From assembly GCF_000204055.1 (NCBI RefSeq), contig NW_006768804.1, positions 479,166 to 543,165 of the forward strand: a stretch of DNA of 64,000 nt, read 5' to 3'. Made by a program: the position numbers and the translations under genes. The stretch comes from Melampsora larici-populina 98AG31 (taxonomy: Eukaryota; Basidiomycota; Pucciniomycetes; Pucciniales; Melampsoraceae). Below are positions 21,738 through 32,579 of the stretch, piece after piece (the stretch's first letter is position 1; each line of letters opens with the position of its first letter). The notes under the pieces are model-generated. The model ran no database searches, was not told the DNA's origin, and was given only the letters and a program-made list of their open reading frames with translations.

Positions 21738-23652
21738 ATTCGATGTATTTCTTCAAGTGGTCTGGGATCTCTGGGGTGGAGTGGTTGCCTTCTTTTTTCG
21801 TACCTCGATCACCTCTGGATAGGATGTCTGCGTTGTTGTTGCCTGTTTTCACGTAGCGTTCTTCTAATTCGCAATCTAGGTACGCGAGTTCTTTCTGAAG
21901 AAGTTTCCATTCATCATTGACTGATCTGTCCCTCGATTTCTGGTTTCGGATTGCAGCCTCCGTTCCGGTATTGTCCGTCAGGACTAGGAACCGCTTCCCC
22001 TTTGTTTCGACATTGTTTTGTATCATCTCTAGTCCGATCCGTACCGCAACTGTCTCCAACCAGGCGATACCCCTCTTCACACCACGGTCGTCTCTCTCGT
22101 CCCAGCCTTCTTTCAGCTTGAGCTGCGTCCACTTCTTACCCACGATGACCCCAATTCCAAAACCAGTTGAGGCATCTCCAATCCACCCTATGTTCTTGAT
22201 TTCGCATTTCGGTAGTAGTCTGTGGTTCTGGAATTTTGATAGTACTTCTTCCCACTCCTTAAGGTCCTCTCTCACTTCTCTTGGCATGCCTCGTAATGCC
22301 ATCTCGTTCTTCCATCCTGCCAACATGCTGTATAGGCCTACATTGTAACATTTCATTTGGGGCAGCATATATGTTACGTGGTCTAGTCTCCCGGTTAGTT
22401 TCTGTATCGCTTTATGGGTATGTGGACCTTCGTTCTCTATAGCTTCTCTAATCTGTCTAAGTCTTTCCTGTCGCTTGTTCTCTGGTAACCTGACTGATTT
22501 CTCTCTACCGTTCCAGATAAATCCTATGTATTTCTGCTCGGTTCGGAACTCAGAATACTTCCCTTCATTTGTTTTAACGCCTAACTCTGCGCTGGCGTCC
22601 ACGACGTCTTTCATCGTGGTTGGGTTCTCTTCGTTTGCTCTACGTATGAACAGGTTGTCGTCTACCCACCTGAACACTTCCAGGAAATTGAACTTCTTCT
22701 TCATAATTGCTCTCCACGCGTCTGCCGGTCCACCGAAACTACCGCATCCCGCTACGCCGCAGAAGGATACTCTAGTGTCTAGTACAAAACGCCCTTCTGA
22801 GGTTCGGAGCATGAGGTACCTCCACTGATCCGGTCTAGTGGGAATCTGCCGGTAGGCTTTTTCCCAGTCGAAAATTCCTAGTTCTAAAATTCCTTTTTCC
22901 TTGCTGAAGAACGTCGCTACTGTCCTAAAATCGTCCCAGCTGGTCTTGAATTCTTCCTCGTCCACTAGAGAGTTTACTGACACCACCCCTTGCACCCTTT
23001 TCGGATATGACAGGTCGTTTATCACTCGAGTCGACCCGTCGTTGTTCGTCATCATGCCCATTGGACTCGTTCTGAAGAACCCTAGGGTCTCCAGCACTTC
23101 GTTTTCCGTACAGGGTCCACGCATTCTCCCAGTCTCCAGCTCCTTGGATATCTTCTTCCGAATTTCTTCTTTTTCCGCGTCGCTTGTCGCGTGATTTGCA
23201 GGTGCGTAGAACTTCTTTCCTTCGACCTCGTGTTGGGGGATTCCCTGCGAGAAACCGTACCTGAAACCTTTTAGTACGTAACCATGTTTCTCTATTAGGC
23301 CTAGGGTCTTCAGCGTCTTCTCCCACGCGTTCAGGTCCATTTCGCTCTCTACCTTAGTTGGCCACACTCGATTCATGTGGTAGCCTCCCTCTGGAAGTGA
23401 ATTTCGCAATGTCGGTGCTGGGCTTCGGTATACTTCCACCTTCCCTGTTTCTAGCGTTGGTTGTAGGTGCTCTGGTGGACCGGCCGGCTCTGCTTCTCTA
23501 CTTCGCTCCTCGCAAACTTGTTGTGCGTTTGAGTCAGATTCTCTGCTGGGTTCGGCTTGTATCTGAACTCTCACTCTCGATTTCATAGGCCTCTCAGGTA
23601 TGCTGGACTCGGGAACTCTAGGGAAAGGGGGGTTTTGTACGGTTGGTACCAT
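21661..23652 (-). CDS. Ngaro reverse transcriptase - RNase H
   Basis: A 663-residue ORF without interruption. The RT domain lies at about residues 200-420. Its motifs include RVINDLSYPKR, DWEKAYRQIPTRPDQWRYLM, FCGVAGCGSFGGPADAWRAI and the active-site VDDN in FRWVDDNLFIRR, a VDD box typical of DIRS/Ngaro RT. RNase H follows (IGDASTGFGIGV, VLTDNTGTEAAI, NNADILSRGD). There is no methyltransferase domain before the recombinase gene, which supports Ngaro over DIRS or PAT. The ATG at 23652 lies 6 bp from the Gypsy-2 insertion. Without that insertion it would follow the gag stop codon by about 65 nt, so it may be reached by reinitiation or by splicing. It copies element RNA into DNA. Confidence 0.9.
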   Translation of the reverse strand: MVPTVQNPPFPRVPESSIPERPMKSRVRVQIQAEPSRESDSNAQQVCEERSREAEPAGPPEHLQPTLETGKVEVYRSPAPTLRNSLPEGGYHMNRVWPTKVESEMDLNAWEKTLKTLGLIEKHGYVLKGFRYGFSQGIPQHEVEGKKFYAPANHATSDAEKEEIRKKISKELETGRMRGPCTENEVLETLGFFRTSPMGMMTNNDGSTRVINDLSYPKRVQGVVSVNSLVDEEEFKTSWDDFRTVATFFSKEKGILELGIFDWEKAYRQIPTRPDQWRYLMLRTSEGRFVLDTRVSFCGVAGCGSFGGPADAWRAIMKKKFNFLEVFRWVDDNLFIRRANEENPTTMKDVVDASAELGVKTNEGKYSEFRTEQKYIGFIWNGREKSVRLPENKRQERLRQIREAIENEGPHTHKAIQKLTGRLDHVTYMLPQMKCYNVGLYSMLAGWKNEMALRGMPREVREDLKEWEEVLSKFQNHRLLPKCEIKNIGWIGDASTGFGIGVIVGKKWTQLKLKEGWDERDDRGVKRGIAWLETVAVRIGLEMIQNNVETKGKRFLVLTDNTGTEAAIRNQKSRDRSVNDEWKLLQKELAYLDCELEERYVKTGNNNADILSRGDRGTKKEGNHSTPEIPDHLKKYIEYESKEDYEKRTRVVRERSEGRWRTE

Positions 23653-23986
23653 CGTTACTGTAAGGTTCTATAAGAACCTTCACTGAAAGTCCGGAAACTT
23701 GTCCGGCTTGACTTCTCACGAGAGCACAGGAGGACTTGGAACTTCGTTATAGTTCCAAACTAGCTCCGGAAAAGTCCAAGTAAGGCTCTCAGAGGAGTCA
23801 GTAAAGTAAACACAGTAAAAGAAACAGAGAAATAAGAGAAAAGCTTGAATTCTCACCTAGCTCCGGAAAAGTCCAAGTAAGGCTCTCAGAGGAGTGAGGA
23901 CTTTCCGAAGCCGGGCGTTGAGGAGAAAGGTATAATGAAACTATATAAACCCATAATGTAAAACCCATGATATCCTGCCTACACTT

Positions 23987-25603
23987 TGTGGTGACCTATT
24001 TATGATATTAAACAAAAAAATTAATCATCTTTACTTTACCAGTTTATTAGCAAACTTCAATATAGCAGAGAATTCGAAATTCAGGTTTTCAGATCAATTG
24101 AAGCTCTTAGAGGCTTATGTATACTTATTAGCTCATTATTATGTCATCTTATTTCAAAGTTATTATTAAGATCAACATAGTTTACTTACAAAGTTATTAC
24201 AAAAAGACAGAAAAAGAAAACATAAGAAAAATTCGAAAATATAGGTGTAAAAGTTGGAAAATGGTTTTTAGCTTATTTATAATTAAGTTATGGGTTTTAT
24301 AAGGTTAGAATATGAAAGAACAACAGTTTATTATACAGGAACAATTTTAATATTCAAGGTTGATAAGGGGAAACAGAAGTTATTAGCAGAAAGGTACTTT
24401 TTTGAAGTTGGTAAACAAGGGTTAGGCGTGTAGTTTACATATGTAATGGTGGTAGTAGTAGAAATTAAGGTTACCAAGAGGATTTTCCGGGATTTTTAAG
24501 GTTATAGAAGATGATGTCATGTTACATGAGCAAGAGAAAGAGAGTAGCAGCTGTGAAAAGTGAAGAAAATAGGTGAAAATCGTCGAAAATGGAGGTTTTC
24601 AGCTAATTACATATGTCAAATGACGTCAGAATAAGTTGATAGATGGCTCATTCAACGCAGAAGAGTGGATTACATAATGTACAACCTTTAAATCATTAGT
24701 AACGGAGGTGTATGTAAAAAGTTATAAGGGAAATAAGAAATTGGTGTGAATCTCGAATTTACAGTCACAAGTCACATGTAACACCAAAAACCTTAACTTC
24801 ACAACTCAATATCTTACTCATCACTCATCAGAAGTAGGTCTTATAGGTGTCAGAAATGATCAGTAACACGTGGGCTACAAGATGCACTTTGTTAATCAAA
24901 AATTGAAGCACATCTGAAAAAATTTGTAATCTCAAAAATTGGGTTTCAGCTAGTTTACAAGGAAAAAATCACCTGTATTCATCATAAGAAGTGCTGTACA
25001 TTACATCATTGCGTCATTGATCACTTTTGGCTGTGAAAATTACATCATACATTAGTAACAAGATCATTACATTGCGTCATTACATGGTTTTTAGGGTTAT
25101 TTAGGCGGATTTGATTGGTTTTTGAGGCTGTTGACTGTTGTAAAGATTGTTACATGTGGATATAAGTACTCCTTGATGATTTTAGGATTGTAGCGCCCTA
25201 TTCTGCATCTTATACCTTTGTTATAGTGTTATACATCATCATTTATTTACTATATTTGTACTAAGATCACTTAAATCCGCCCCTTCAAAGCAAGGAGAAA
25301 TTTATTTACGTGTGTTAAAGACTACAAGTCTAATTGGGAATAATACTTACAACAGTATTGCTAGTAATAAACATAGTGTGTGACTTTTTTGCGCTTAAAA
25401 TCTGGGAATAATACTTAACAACAGTATTGCTTTATTTCTCTGGTGCTTTTATCCTTTTCTCTGTTATCACAAAGTGGTCAGCAAGTGCCCTTGTGCTGGT
25501 TTCTTTGAAGAAGGCAGTCTTTAGGCAACTTCTACTACATTACACGTAGTAGATTATCCCTTCTTAGGTGTTGTAAAGCTCTTGTTGAGCTTTAAATACT
25601 ACA
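23987..25603 (+). repeat. Gypsy-1 5' LTR
   Basis: It is 1,617 bp long, begins TGTGGTGACC and ends AAATACTACA, and is nearly identical to 33594-35210. Inside, near 25326-25440, is a short repeated phrase (GGGAATAATACTTA.CAACAGTATTGC twice). Transcription of the element should begin here. Confidence 0.95.
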
Positions 25604-25973
25604 TATTGATGACTCCACTGGGGCTCTTTACTTTAAACAAGCAACATCCGTCAAATATATCTAATAATTTCCCTAATTATTATCTTAAAACATTAACAAT
25701 TTATTATTAAATCATCAATAATCAAATTAATAATAATACAACTCATCATTTCGAAAGAAAATTATATTCAACAAATATCAACAAAATTCAATTAATAAAA
25801 TTCAATATCAACTAATAATATATTCAACAATAATACTCAATCTTTAAAAGAAAGAATATAACTTAAAAACCACGCATATATTCACTTTTTTCATTATAAC
25901 TTTCAAAATTCATCATTATTTCGAGTTTTTCTTTATTCTTATAATATCATTTCAATATAATTAAATCAATATT
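25604..25973 (+). other. Gypsy-1 leader between LTR and gag
   Basis: A very AT-rich 370-bp leader follows the LTR. The primer-binding site should lie at its start (TATTGATGACTCCACTGGGG), but I cannot assign a tRNA. Confidence 0.5.
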
Positions 25974-28900
25974 ATGTCTTCAATTATTCAAATTCATGAT
26001 CAAGAAGGAGCAGAAGATGGGGATTCAGAATTAGAATTACCACCAACTTCTCATTATAAAAGAACTCCACGTAGTAGCAGAACTTATGCTTTAGAGAATC
26101 CTGTTAATTATTCACCATCTTTACCCTCTGGCTCTTTACCACCACCACCAGGACCTGCTTCAGGATCAACTGTACGTGGAAAACAACGTGAAGAATCAAC
26201 TTCTGAGGATCCAATTCCACCTTCAGCATTTACTGGATTTAGAGAACAAGAAACATTATTACCCTCAGACCACAAGGAAGAACCTGATTGGCAACAACAG
26301 TTTATTAATCAACAACAACATTATTCAAGAAGAGAAAGAGAAATGGCGGATATAATTAATTTAATAAGACTTAAGGAAGAAAGTGGGAAGAAGGAAAGAG
26401 TTAAGGAAGTTATTAAGGTGGTTAAGAAGGGAAAAGGAAAGAAGATAAGTAGGAAGAAGGAGGTTATTAAGGAAGAAGGAAGTGATGGTGATTCAAGCGC
26501 CTCAAGCAGCTCAAGTGATGATTCAAGCTCAACTTCAGAGGAAAGTGAAGAGGAAGAAGGAAATGAAAGGAGTAGGAGTCATGTTAAACCACGAAAAATT
26601 GATAATTCTGATACAAGTGTTAGATTTGAAGTTGGAGGAAATGTTAAGAAATTTATTATCAATTATCATAGTCAAGCTGAAGCAAATGGCGCCTCAGAAT
26701 TGGATATGGTCAGGCAAATTACCAGTTTTGTTGTTGGAGAAGAACTTAAGGAGGAAATACGTGATATGGAAGGTTGGGGAGTTGGTGAATGGAGTTGGAA
26801 GAAGGTCAAAGAGCAATTAATTGCAAGATATCAGACTACCACGGAGCAGCCAAGATATTCTATTGCTCATTTAAGAACTTTATCTGAAAGAACAATGAGA
26901 AATGGAGGTGTTATGTGTAAAAGTGAATATCAAACATTCAGAATTAACTTTGATAAAATTCATCAATACTTGGCTAGACATGATTACGTGGATTCAAGTG
27001 ATGAAGAAGTGGCAAGATATTTCTATGAGGCTTTTTCAGATGAACTTCAAAAGAAATTTAAGAAGAGGATGATTAAGAAGAAGATGATGAAGAAAGTATC
27101 AAGTGGAAGATATAAATTACCTAACTTAGAGAAATTAAAGAAGGTGGTTGATCATTATATTGAAGAAGAGGCGCTTTTGGTATTTGAAGATATTGGAGAA
27201 GAGAAATATACCATCAAGAATGAAATTGCAGGAGTTAAAAGTGAAGTTATTCAGAAGGATACTAGTAGTAAAGTTGCAAAGATTGGAGGAATGCAGGCTA
27301 AAGCAAATCAACAGATGGAAATATTATGTACTGATTTAAAGAATTTACAAATAAATCACGTCCAAAATCCTTTACAATTACCTTTAAATAATTCTTATAA
27401 CTTTCAAATTCCAATCTCAAATGCTTTACAGAATCAAATACATCAACAAGTTGTTCCAAATCAAAGGAACAATGTTCAATATCCGTCAAATAACAACTCA
27501 AGACCTCAACAATTTAATAACAACTTTCAACCCAACAGAGCGCCTAATAACTCAACTTTTAACAAGTTTAATAACAATAATAATAATAGACCTGTTAATA
27601 ATCCTTTACCCAATAATGGTAATCAAATTCCCGCCATTAATAATCAAAACTTTATGCCTCAACAGAATACTATGCCATTTTGTTCTTATTGTAACACGGA
27701 GGGACATAGTATGGGAAGATGTAAATGGGTTATTCAAGATAAACAAGCTGGATTACTTCAAGATAGGATGGATGGTTTATTCTTGCCTAGAAGTAATGAA
27801 AGGATGTATAAGAAGGCTAATGAAGGAATTAGACAACAAGTTATCAAGTATTCTGAGGATCAAGCAAATGCTATGGCACGTAATAATATGCAGCAACAAC
27901 AACAGAATAATCAACCTGTAAACAATCCACCTGTAACAAATACAGCAGTAGTACCACCTGTAATTCCCACGAGTGTTTTAACTAGAGAGGAAGGAAAGGA
28001 TAAAGTACATGAATTAAAAACTAATTGTGGAGTTTTGGAAGAATGGTCTGTTCCTGAATTTACTAAGAAGTGTACTGAAGTTAAAGCTGGAGCTGGGACT
28101 AAATTATATGGCGTGGAAATGAAGACAAGGAGTGGGAAAGCTGTGGATCAAGGAGATGTATTGAACAAATTGAAGAAGAAGAAGAAGGTTACAATTAATG
28201 ATATGATAGAGGAAATTGATGCTATGGATGTGGATGAAGATAATAATGTTCAAGATCAGCGTGATATATTGGATGGAAGTTTAAGGAGGATTCATAGAGA
28301 TGAAGAAAGTAATAAGAGTGAAGATGGTTCAACTCAAACAAAGAAACCTACATATATTATTCCAAATGACGGGGATTTTGTGAAAGATAGGTTAAGCAAA
28401 GGATTACCAGCATTTGCAAATAAGGCAAAAATAGTTTCTGAGGTTGTGGAAAAGATTATGAATGGTGCTATTGAACTTCAAATTAAAGAATTATGCGCCA
28501 TCTCACCTGTAATCTCTGATGAAGTTAAGAAATGGGTTTCAAAAAGAAGGCTCAATTTAAATCAAACAACCATGGCTTCAGTTGCAAATAATTCTATATT
28601 ATCTGACTTTGAATATGAAACAGAATCAGATTCCTCTTTGGAAGTTAATGTCCCTCAAGCAACTCTTTATTCAACACCTTTGGGACACGTAGAAATTACA
28701 ATAGGGAAGATGAAGGTTAAAGCTTTAATTGATTCAGGGTCTCAAATCAATATTATTCCTTTAAAAATTATGCAGTTATTACCAGTTCAGACCTTGGTTA
28801 ATTTAAAAAGTGGCGTGAGAGGAATTAGTGGACATAGGACACCTCTTTGTGGTATTGCTGAGAATGTCAAGATTCATGTAGGCGCCAATATTGATGGAAT

Positions 28901-29924
28901 AGTTCATTTCTTTGTTGCAGAAGATGATGACACGCCTATCTTACTTGGAAGACCTTTCCTCTTTGATTTTGAAGCTCAGTTGAATTTTGAAGAGGATGTT
29001 GGGGAAAGAATGACTTTAAAAGATAGTAGAGGTGTATGGATGAAGATAAGATTGTGTGAACCTGATAAAGGCACGTGGGAGAGGAAATTAAATGTTTCAA
29101 TTGAAGAAAGACAAGGCTTTATGTTGGAAAATAATGGAGGAGATAAATTATTTGAGGAATTACGTGAGGAATTAATTGAAGATGAAATATATGGACTCAA
29201 GTTTGAAAATGAAATCAATATGGAGCAGAATTTAATTGATGAAATTAATATTATTATGAACTTGGAGAATGAAGATATATTTGAAAACAAAAAAGGAGTT
29301 GAATATAGAAGTTTTGGCGCCAAATATAAATCAGTTGAAAGAAAAGTTAAACCTGTTAATGCGCCTATGCCTCAATATTTAAATTTTCCTCTTCAAAGAC
29401 CAGCTTTATCAAGAGATCCTTATAAGACTCCTTTAATTCCAAACCCTCCAGAATTTATTGAAACTGATAAGACCACGGTGGAAAGGTTGAAGCAATGTAA
29501 TTTTGGACCTTCAGGATGGCTTTCAGATGAAGAATGGAAATTATTTCTCTTTATATTAGTCTTAAGAGAAGGAGCTGTAGCTTATTGTGAAGAGGAAAGG
29601 GGTTTACTGAAGCACTCTTATGTATTACCTTACGTGGTTCCAGTAATTGATCATGAACCTTGGCAAATTAGACCAATTCCAATACCTACAGCAATTAGAA
29701 ATGATTATATTGAATTAGTAAGACAAAGAATTAAGACTGGTCTTTATGAACAATCCTCTTCAAGTTATTCTAGTCCAGTTTTCTGCGTGCTTAAAGGTGA
29801 TGGCAAATTAAGAATAGTACATGACCTTCAAGTATTAAATAAAGTAACTTTAAAGATGCTGGAATACCTCCTTCACCTGAAGAATTTGTGGAATCTTTCT
29901 CTGGTAGAGCTTGTTATGGATTAG
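25974..29924 (+). CDS. Gypsy-1 Gag-protease and start of RT
   Basis: This 1,316-residue frame carries Gag, a CCHC zinc knuckle (CSYCNTEGHSMGRC, about residue 570) and a retropepsin-like protease (VKALIDSGSQINII, about residue 915). It ends in the first RT motifs (LRIVHDLQVLNKVTLK). The N-terminus has long Ser/Glu/Lys-rich low-complexity tracts and an Asn/Gln-rich linker before the knuckle. After the RT start the reading frame shifts: one base appears to be missing near 29852-29856, after which the +2 frame continues the RT without a gap. The frame was presumably one polyprotein of about 2,150 residues with the following ORF. Gag packages element RNA, and the protease matures the polyprotein. 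Confidence 0.88.
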   Translation: MSSIIQIHDQEGAEDGDSELELPPTSHYKRTPRSSRTYALENPVNYSPSLPSGSLPPPPGPASGSTVRGKQREESTSEDPIPPSAFTGFREQETLLPSDHKEEPDWQQQFINQQQHYSRREREMADIINLIRLKEESGKKERVKEVIKVVKKGKGKKISRKKEVIKEEGSDGDSSASSSSSDDSSSTSEESEEEEGNERSRSHVKPRKIDNSDTSVRFEVGGNVKKFIINYHSQAEANGASELDMVRQITSFVVGEELKEEIRDMEGWGVGEWSWKKVKEQLIARYQTTTEQPRYSIAHLRTLSERTMRNGGVMCKSEYQTFRINFDKIHQYLARHDYVDSSDEEVARYFYEAFSDELQKKFKKRMIKKKMMKKVSSGRYKLPNLEKLKKVVDHYIEEEALLVFEDIGEEKYTIKNEIAGVKSEVIQKDTSSKVAKIGGMQAKANQQMEILCTDLKNLQINHVQNPLQLPLNNSYNFQIPISNALQNQIHQQVVPNQRNNVQYPSNNNSRPQQFNNNFQPNRAPNNSTFNKFNNNNNNRPVNNPLPNNGNQIPAINNQNFMPQQNTMPFCSYCNTEGHSMGRCKWVIQDKQAGLLQDRMDGLFLPRSNERMYKKANEGIRQQVIKYSEDQANAMARNNMQQQQQNNQPVNNPPVTNTAVVPPVIPTSVLTREEGKDKVHELKTNCGVLEEWSVPEFTKKCTEVKAGAGTKLYGVEMKTRSGKAVDQGDVLNKLKKKKKVTINDMIEEIDAMDVDEDNNVQDQRDILDGSLRRIHRDEESNKSEDGSTQTKKPTYIIPNDGDFVKDRLSKGLPAFANKAKIVSEVVEKIMNGAIELQIKELCAISPVISDEVKKWVSKRRLNLNQTTMASVANNSILSDFEYETESDSSLEVNVPQATLYSTPLGHVEITIGKMKVKALIDSGSQINIIPLKIMQLLPVQTLVNLKSGVRGISGHRTPLCGIAENVKIHVGANIDGIVHFFVAEDDDTPILLGRPFLFDFEAQLNFEEDVGERMTLKDSRGVWMKIRLCEPDKGTWERKLNVSIEERQGFMLENNGGDKLFEELREELIEDEIYGLKFENEINMEQNLIDEINIIMNLENEDIFENKKGVEYRSFGAKYKSVERKVKPVNAPMPQYLNFPLQRPALSRDPYKTPLIPNPPEFIETDKTTVERLKQCNFGPSGWLSDEEWKLFLFILVLREGAVAYCEEERGLLKHSYVLPYVVPVIDHEPWQIRPIPIPTAIRNDYIELVRQRIKTGLYEQSSSSYSSPVFCVLKGDGKLRIVHDLQVLNKVTLKMLEYLLHLKNLWNLSLVELVMD

Positions 29925-32419
29925 GGGATATTATGGGAGGATATGATGAAAGGGAATTGGAGCAAGTTTCAAGACCATTAACAACTTTTGAAACTCCTTT
30001 GGGAAGATTGCAATTGACAAGATTACCTCAAGGTGCAACTAATTCTGTAGCAGTTTATCAGGCGCAAATGATGTGGATATTGCAAGAAGAACTTCCTAAA
30101 CATGCAGGGATATTTATTGATGATGGAGGAATTAAAGGACCTGAAAGTGATTATAATAATGAAGTTTTGAAAGAAAATAATGGTATAAGGAAATTTATTT
30201 GGGAATATGCTATTATATTGGAAAGAATATTATTCAGAATTGAAGAAGCAGGATTAACAGTGTCTGGAAAGAAATTTGCCGTGTGTGTACCAGCTTTAGA
30301 AATTGTTGGACATATAGTAAGTGGGAAAGGAAGAAGTGTATCAATTAAAAAGAAGAATAAAATTCAAACTTGGCCGATTCCAACAAATAAAACTCAAGTT
30401 CTTGGATTTTTGGGCACGTGTATTTATGTCAGAATGTTTATTCCCAATTTTGGACACCTTGCTGCACCTTTAAGAAGACTTACAAGAATGAATGTGGATT
30501 GGGAATGGAATAAAGATTGTGATGAGGCTTTTAATTTATTAAAGAAGATAGTAGGAGAAGATATTGTATTGGCAGCTTTGGATTATAGTGAAGGAGCAAA
30601 TAAAATCATATTGGCCGTGGATTCAAGTTATATTGCAGCTGGAGGAGTTTTGATGCAAGAAAATGATGAAGGAGAAATAAGGCCCGTGTTTTATGAGTCA
30701 GAAGTATTTACAGAAGTTGAATCAAGATACTCTCAGCCTAAATTAGAATTATGTGGCGTGGCAAAGATTATGAGGAAGTTTAAAACAAAGTTATGGGGAC
30801 AACATTTTGAATTGCAAGTAGATGCAACGGCCTTAATTCAAATGATTAATGCGCCTAGTTTACCAAATGCAGCTATGACAAGATGGGTAGCTTACATACA
30901 ATTATTTTCATTTGATCTTGTTCATAAACATGGAAAGAGCGTTGGAATGCCTGATGGATTATCAAGAAGGGAACCTGGAAGTGAATCAGATGAAGCAGAG
31001 AGTTTTGATGAAGATAAGAAAGAAATTAAAGTATATGAAAGCTTTCAATTACAAGTGGGAAGTTCAGAATTAGAAGAAGAGGAGGTTATACTTGAAGAAA
31101 ATTCTATGTGGAGTCAAGAAGGAATTTGGCGTAATTTAGAGGAATATTTAACAACTTTAATAAGGCCAAAGGATTGTGAAGATGCTGAATTTCAAAAGAT
31201 TAAGAGCAAAGTACCTTTATTTTACGTGGATGGAAACAGGTTAAAGAAAGGAGGAGTGCCTCAAGGAAGATTGGTAATATCAAGAATTGAAGGACAAGAA
31301 CATATATTAAAGAAATTACACGAAGAATTGGGACTTAGAGGTATTGAAGAAACTTACAGAAGGTGTTTAATAAGATTTTGGTGGCCTGAAATGAAAGAAT
31401 CAGTTAGAAATTGGGTGGTATCATGTGAAGAATGTCAGAAGAAAAGTTCAAAGAAAGAGAAAGAAGTGGGAAGAGCTACAGGTGAAAATACCGTGTTTGG
31501 AAGAGTCAGTTTGGATGCTATTCATATTAAAGCTGGAAGCCATGACTATGCTATAATTGCAAGGGATGATTTATCTGGGTGGGTAGAAGCAGCACCTTTA
31601 AAGAAATTAACAGCTACAGCAGTAGCCAAATTTATTACAAAAGAATGGATAATGAGATATGGGTCTGTGAAATGTTTTACAGTTGATGGTGGATCAGAAT
31701 TTAAAGGAATATTTAGAGAAGCAGTTACTATGGCTGGATCAAAAGTGGTGGAATCAACAGCTTATTGGCCTCAAGCAGAAGGAATGGTTGAAAGAGGACA
31801 TAAGGATATTAAAGGCGCATTAATTAAATTAAGTGATGAAAGTGGGACATCTTGGGAAGCATTTTTACCTCAAGTCTTATTTTCTGATAGAATTTCCACG
31901 AAAAGAACAACTGGAATGTCTCCTTATGAGATGATATTTAATCAAGTAGCAGTATTACCAATTGATTTAGAGGCTGGGACATTTTTAGGTATTGATTGGG
32001 AAAGAATTACCACGGGAGAAGAATTATTAAAAGCAAGGATGGAACAATTATTATGTAGAGAAGAAATTATCAATAAAGCATATGATAAAATGATGAAAGC
32101 AAGAGTTCAAGGAATTATATATTGGGATAAGAAAAATGCGCATAGAATGAGGAAGCCATTAAAAGAAGGAGATTTAGTATTAACTTATAATAAGAGTTTG
32201 GAATTTCAATGGGGAAAATTATTCAAGAATAGATGGAATGGGCCTTTCAGAATTGTTAAACAACACGTGGGAGGATCTTATATTTTAGAAGAATTAAATG
32301 GAGTAGAATTATCAAGAAGATATGCAGCAGAACACGTCAAAAGATTTTATCCAAGGGGTATTATTCCAACAGCAGAAGAAGAGGAGGAGGTCACTGATGA
32401 GGAAGAGGCGCAATTATAA
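29888..32419 (+). CDS. Gypsy-1 RT - RNase H - integrase (after frameshift)
   Basis: This continues the RT in a second frame. In-frame sequence matching RT reaches back to about 29856, so the Met at 29888 is not a natural start. RT motifs are LPQGATNSVAVYQAQM and the FIDD active site. RNase H has ILAVDSSYIAAGGVLM and VDATALIQM. The integrase has the HHCC zinc finger (HEELGLRGIEET..CEECQKK) and the DDE core with VSLDAIHIKAG, TVDGGSEF and AEGMVERGH, then a C-terminal domain ending in a Glu-rich tail. It is a close relative of the partial Pol at the window start. Apart from the upstream single-base lesion it is intact. Confidence 0.9.
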   Translation: MESFSGRACYGLGDIMGGYDERELEQVSRPLTTFETPLGRLQLTRLPQGATNSVAVYQAQMMWILQEELPKHAGIFIDDGGIKGPESDYNNEVLKENNGIRKFIWEYAIILERILFRIEEAGLTVSGKKFAVCVPALEIVGHIVSGKGRSVSIKKKNKIQTWPIPTNKTQVLGFLGTCIYVRMFIPNFGHLAAPLRRLTRMNVDWEWNKDCDEAFNLLKKIVGEDIVLAALDYSEGANKIILAVDSSYIAAGGVLMQENDEGEIRPVFYESEVFTEVESRYSQPKLELCGVAKIMRKFKTKLWGQHFELQVDATALIQMINAPSLPNAAMTRWVAYIQLFSFDLVHKHGKSVGMPDGLSRREPGSESDEAESFDEDKKEIKVYESFQLQVGSSELEEEEVILEENSMWSQEGIWRNLEEYLTTLIRPKDCEDAEFQKIKSKVPLFYVDGNRLKKGGVPQGRLVISRIEGQEHILKKLHEELGLRGIEETYRRCLIRFWWPEMKESVRNWVVSCEECQKKSSKKEKEVGRATGENTVFGRVSLDAIHIKAGSHDYAIIARDDLSGWVEAAPLKKLTATAVAKFITKEWIMRYGSVKCFTVDGGSEFKGIFREAVTMAGSKVVESTAYWPQAEGMVERGHKDIKGALIKLSDESGTSWEAFLPQVLFSDRISTKRTTGMSPYEMIFNQVAVLPIDLEAGTFLGIDWERITTGEELLKARMEQLLCREEIINKAYDKMMKARVQGIIYWDKKNAHRMRKPLKEGDLVLTYNKSLEFQWGKLFKNRWNGPFRIVKQHVGGSYILEELNGVELSRRYAAEHVKRFYPRGIIPTAEEEEEVTDEEEAQL

Positions 32420-32579
32420 TTACTTAAAGCATATAATAATATTAATTTCAAATAACTAAATATAAAAAAATATATAATAAGATGAAAAGAATAAAAGAAA
32501 AGAGTTTAAAATATAAAGATTAAAAATAATGGATATGTTTCACTAGTTATCAATATACATTTAATAAAGAATAGTAATA

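Noticed and set aside
22925..23326. ORFs overlapping the Ngaro RT in other frames (also 21313-21657, 22475-22828)
   Set aside because: Shadows of the RT and recombinase genes; no domain, and codons follow the real frame.
29852..29924. Programmed frameshift in Gypsy-1
   Set aside because: The shift lies inside RT and not at a Gag-Pol border, and a single missing base explains it better.
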